Of a stretch of DNA of 64,000 bases, positions 63,282-64,000 are shown piece by piece. Numbering within the stretch: position 1 is the stretch's first letter; every line of letters begins with the position of its first letter. A program made the position numbers and the translations under genes. The notes under the pieces are model-generated. The model had not been told where the DNA came from. It did no database searches and worked only from the letters and a program-made list of their open reading frames with translations. Origin of the DNA: Streptomyces halstedii (GTDB lineage Bacteria; Actinomycetota; Actinomycetes; Streptomycetales; Streptomycetaceae). Location of the stretch: the NCBI GenBank assembly GCA_000720535.1, contig JOAZ01000016.1, positions 98,880 through 162,879 on the forward strand, read 5' to 3'.

Positions 63282-63844
63282 CCAGGTCCGCCGTCCCCGG
63301 CCTCCCGACCCGCTACCCGATCGGCGAACTGCTGCCCGCGATCTACGCGGACGACGACCTGGCGCAACGGTTCACCGCGGGGCTCGACACCGTCCTCGCC
63401 CCGGTGCTGTCCACCCTGGACAACCTCCCGGCCTACTTCGACCCGGCCCTGGCGCCCGCGGACTTCCTTCCGTGGCTGTCGTCCTGGGTCGGGGTGGACG
63501 TCGCCGAGGCCTGGCCGGAGGAGCTGCGGCGGGCCGTCGTCGTACGCGCGGTCGAGCTTCACCGCGGGCGCGGCACCCGCCGGGGCCTGTCCGAACGCCT
63601 CTGGCTCTGCTTCGGGGTGCACTCCTCCGTCGAGGACGGCGGAGGCGCGGCCTGGTCGTCCGTGGCGAACACGGAGCTGCCCGAGCCACCGCCCGGCGAA
63701 CTCCTGGTGCGGGTCTGGCCGGTGCGCACGGCGGAGGTGGACGAGGCACAGGTCCTGGACGTGGTCAGGGCGTCGTGCCCGGTCCATCTCACCTGCCGGG
63801 TCGAGGTACTTCCCGGCCCACCCGACGACCAGAGAGAGGCCTGA
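63278..63844 (+). CDS. P2 gpI-like phage tail/baseplate protein
   Basis: A 188-aa protein of the P2 gpI/TIGR02242 phage-tail group: YPIGELLPAIYADDDLAQRFTAGLDTVLAPVLSTLDNLPAYFDPALAPADFLPWLSSWVGVDVAEAWPEELRRAVVVRAVELHRGRGTRRGLSERL. The conserved LP.....D......F....D....P....D and GT..GL patterns are clear. It works beside the gp6-like protein at the baseplate rim. Longer Afp12-type proteins carry a similar domain; here it is a short separate gene. ATGA overlap with the previous gene. Confidence 0.9.
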   Translation: MTRSAVPGLPTRYPIGELLPAIYADDDLAQRFTAGLDTVLAPVLSTLDNLPAYFDPALAPADFLPWLSSWVGVDVAEAWPEELRRAVVVRAVELHRGRGTRRGLSERLWLCFGVHSSVEDGGGAAWSSVANTELPEPPPGELLVRVWPVRTAEVDEAQVLDVVRASCPVHLTCRVEVLPGPPDDQREA

Positions 63845-63848
63845 AACC

Positions 63849-64000
63849 ATGCGCTCATGCCCGGCGTGCGGGTCGGCGAACGGCGAGAACGACGACTTCT
63901 GCGGGAACTGCGGGTCGTACCTGGGGTGGTCGCAGGAGCCGGCGGGCGGGCCGGGGGCGGGTGGGTCAGGGGCGGGTTCGGGTTCGGGTGGGCCGGGGGC
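63849..64000 (+). CDS. Zinc-ribbon protein with Gly-rich linker (partial)
   Basis: Begins 4 bp after the gpI-like gene and runs off the window, so about 50 residues are visible. The start MRSCPACGSANGENDDFCGN, continuing CG, is a two-knuckle zinc ribbon (CxxC...CxxC), followed by Trp-containing YLGWSQEP and a Gly/Ser/Ala-rich tract. Such ribbons followed by low-complexity linkers and C-terminal modules occur in Streptomyces CIS loci. The C-terminal domain, and thus the function (adaptor, regulator or cargo), lies outside the window. Confidence 0.75.
   Translation, partial: MRSCPACGSANGENDDFCGNCGSYLGWSQEPAGGPGAGGSGAGSGSGGPG

Overview
The window is high-GC actinomycete DNA, almost certainly from a Streptomyces chromosome. 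Third codon positions are strongly G/C, GTG and TTG starts are frequent, 4-nt overlaps (ATGA/GTGA) join operon genes, and the gene families are typical of Streptomyces: an AfsR/SARP-like giant regulator, an XRE regulator, a GlxA-type regulator, HtaA heme-surface proteins, DmdR-type iron boxes and an intracellular contractile injection system (CIS). Every product name here comes from reading translations and motifs; no database search was run.

Left part (1-17 kb): the start of a putative endonuclease/exonuclease/phosphatase-family protein; an MFS drug exporter with its TetR repressor and a perfect 33-bp operator; panB; a DrrA/DrrB-like ABC exporter; a SARP/AfsR-like regulator; an XRE regulator that appears to bind its own leaderless promoter; two tiny overlapping genes; an M50 membrane protease; an F420-dependent NADP reductase-like gene; an MFS exporter; and map (methionine aminopeptidase).

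Heme/iron island (17-25 kb): a heme oxygenase behind an iron box, a PhzF-like gene, two surface proteins with paired HtaA domains (one ending in a LAxTG sortase signal), and divergently transcribed hmuT-hmuU-hmuV behind a second iron box. Together these describe capture of heme at the wall, relay to a lipoprotein, ABC import and heme cleavage, probably repressed by a DmdR/DtxR-type regulator.

Middle part (25-42 kb): housekeeping and accessory genes. They include a lipoprotein, a prim-pol domain protein, a TetR regulator, dimethylargininase, an Rsm22-like methyltransferase, a Bcr/CflA exporter, a Gfo/Idh oxidoreductase, a Tat-exported PhoD, an SDR, a lamin-tail-domain protein, a GlxA regulator with a cysteine hydrolase, a glycosyltransferase, a receptor-like Ser/Thr kinase fused to a solute-binding domain, and a GNAT. 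A gene-free stretch of about 0.8 kb follows.

Right part (42.5-64 kb): a Streptomyces CIS locus, running off the right edge. It has a CisA-like membrane protein divergent from a LuxR-type regulator, a secreted beta-propeller/DUF11 protein coupled to the tail terminator (cis16) and AAA+ ATPase (cis15), then sheath, tube, two small proteins, a 1,099-aa disordered protein, second tube protein, LysM protein, spike, PAAR tip, gp25, gp6-like and gpI-like baseplate proteins, and a zinc-ribbon protein. The order sheath-tube-small-small-giant mirrors the P2/Mu tail operon (sheath, tube, frameshifted chaperone pair, tape measure), which suggests functions for three otherwise unknown proteins. Short tandem repeats are strikingly dense throughout, both inside genes and across stop codons.
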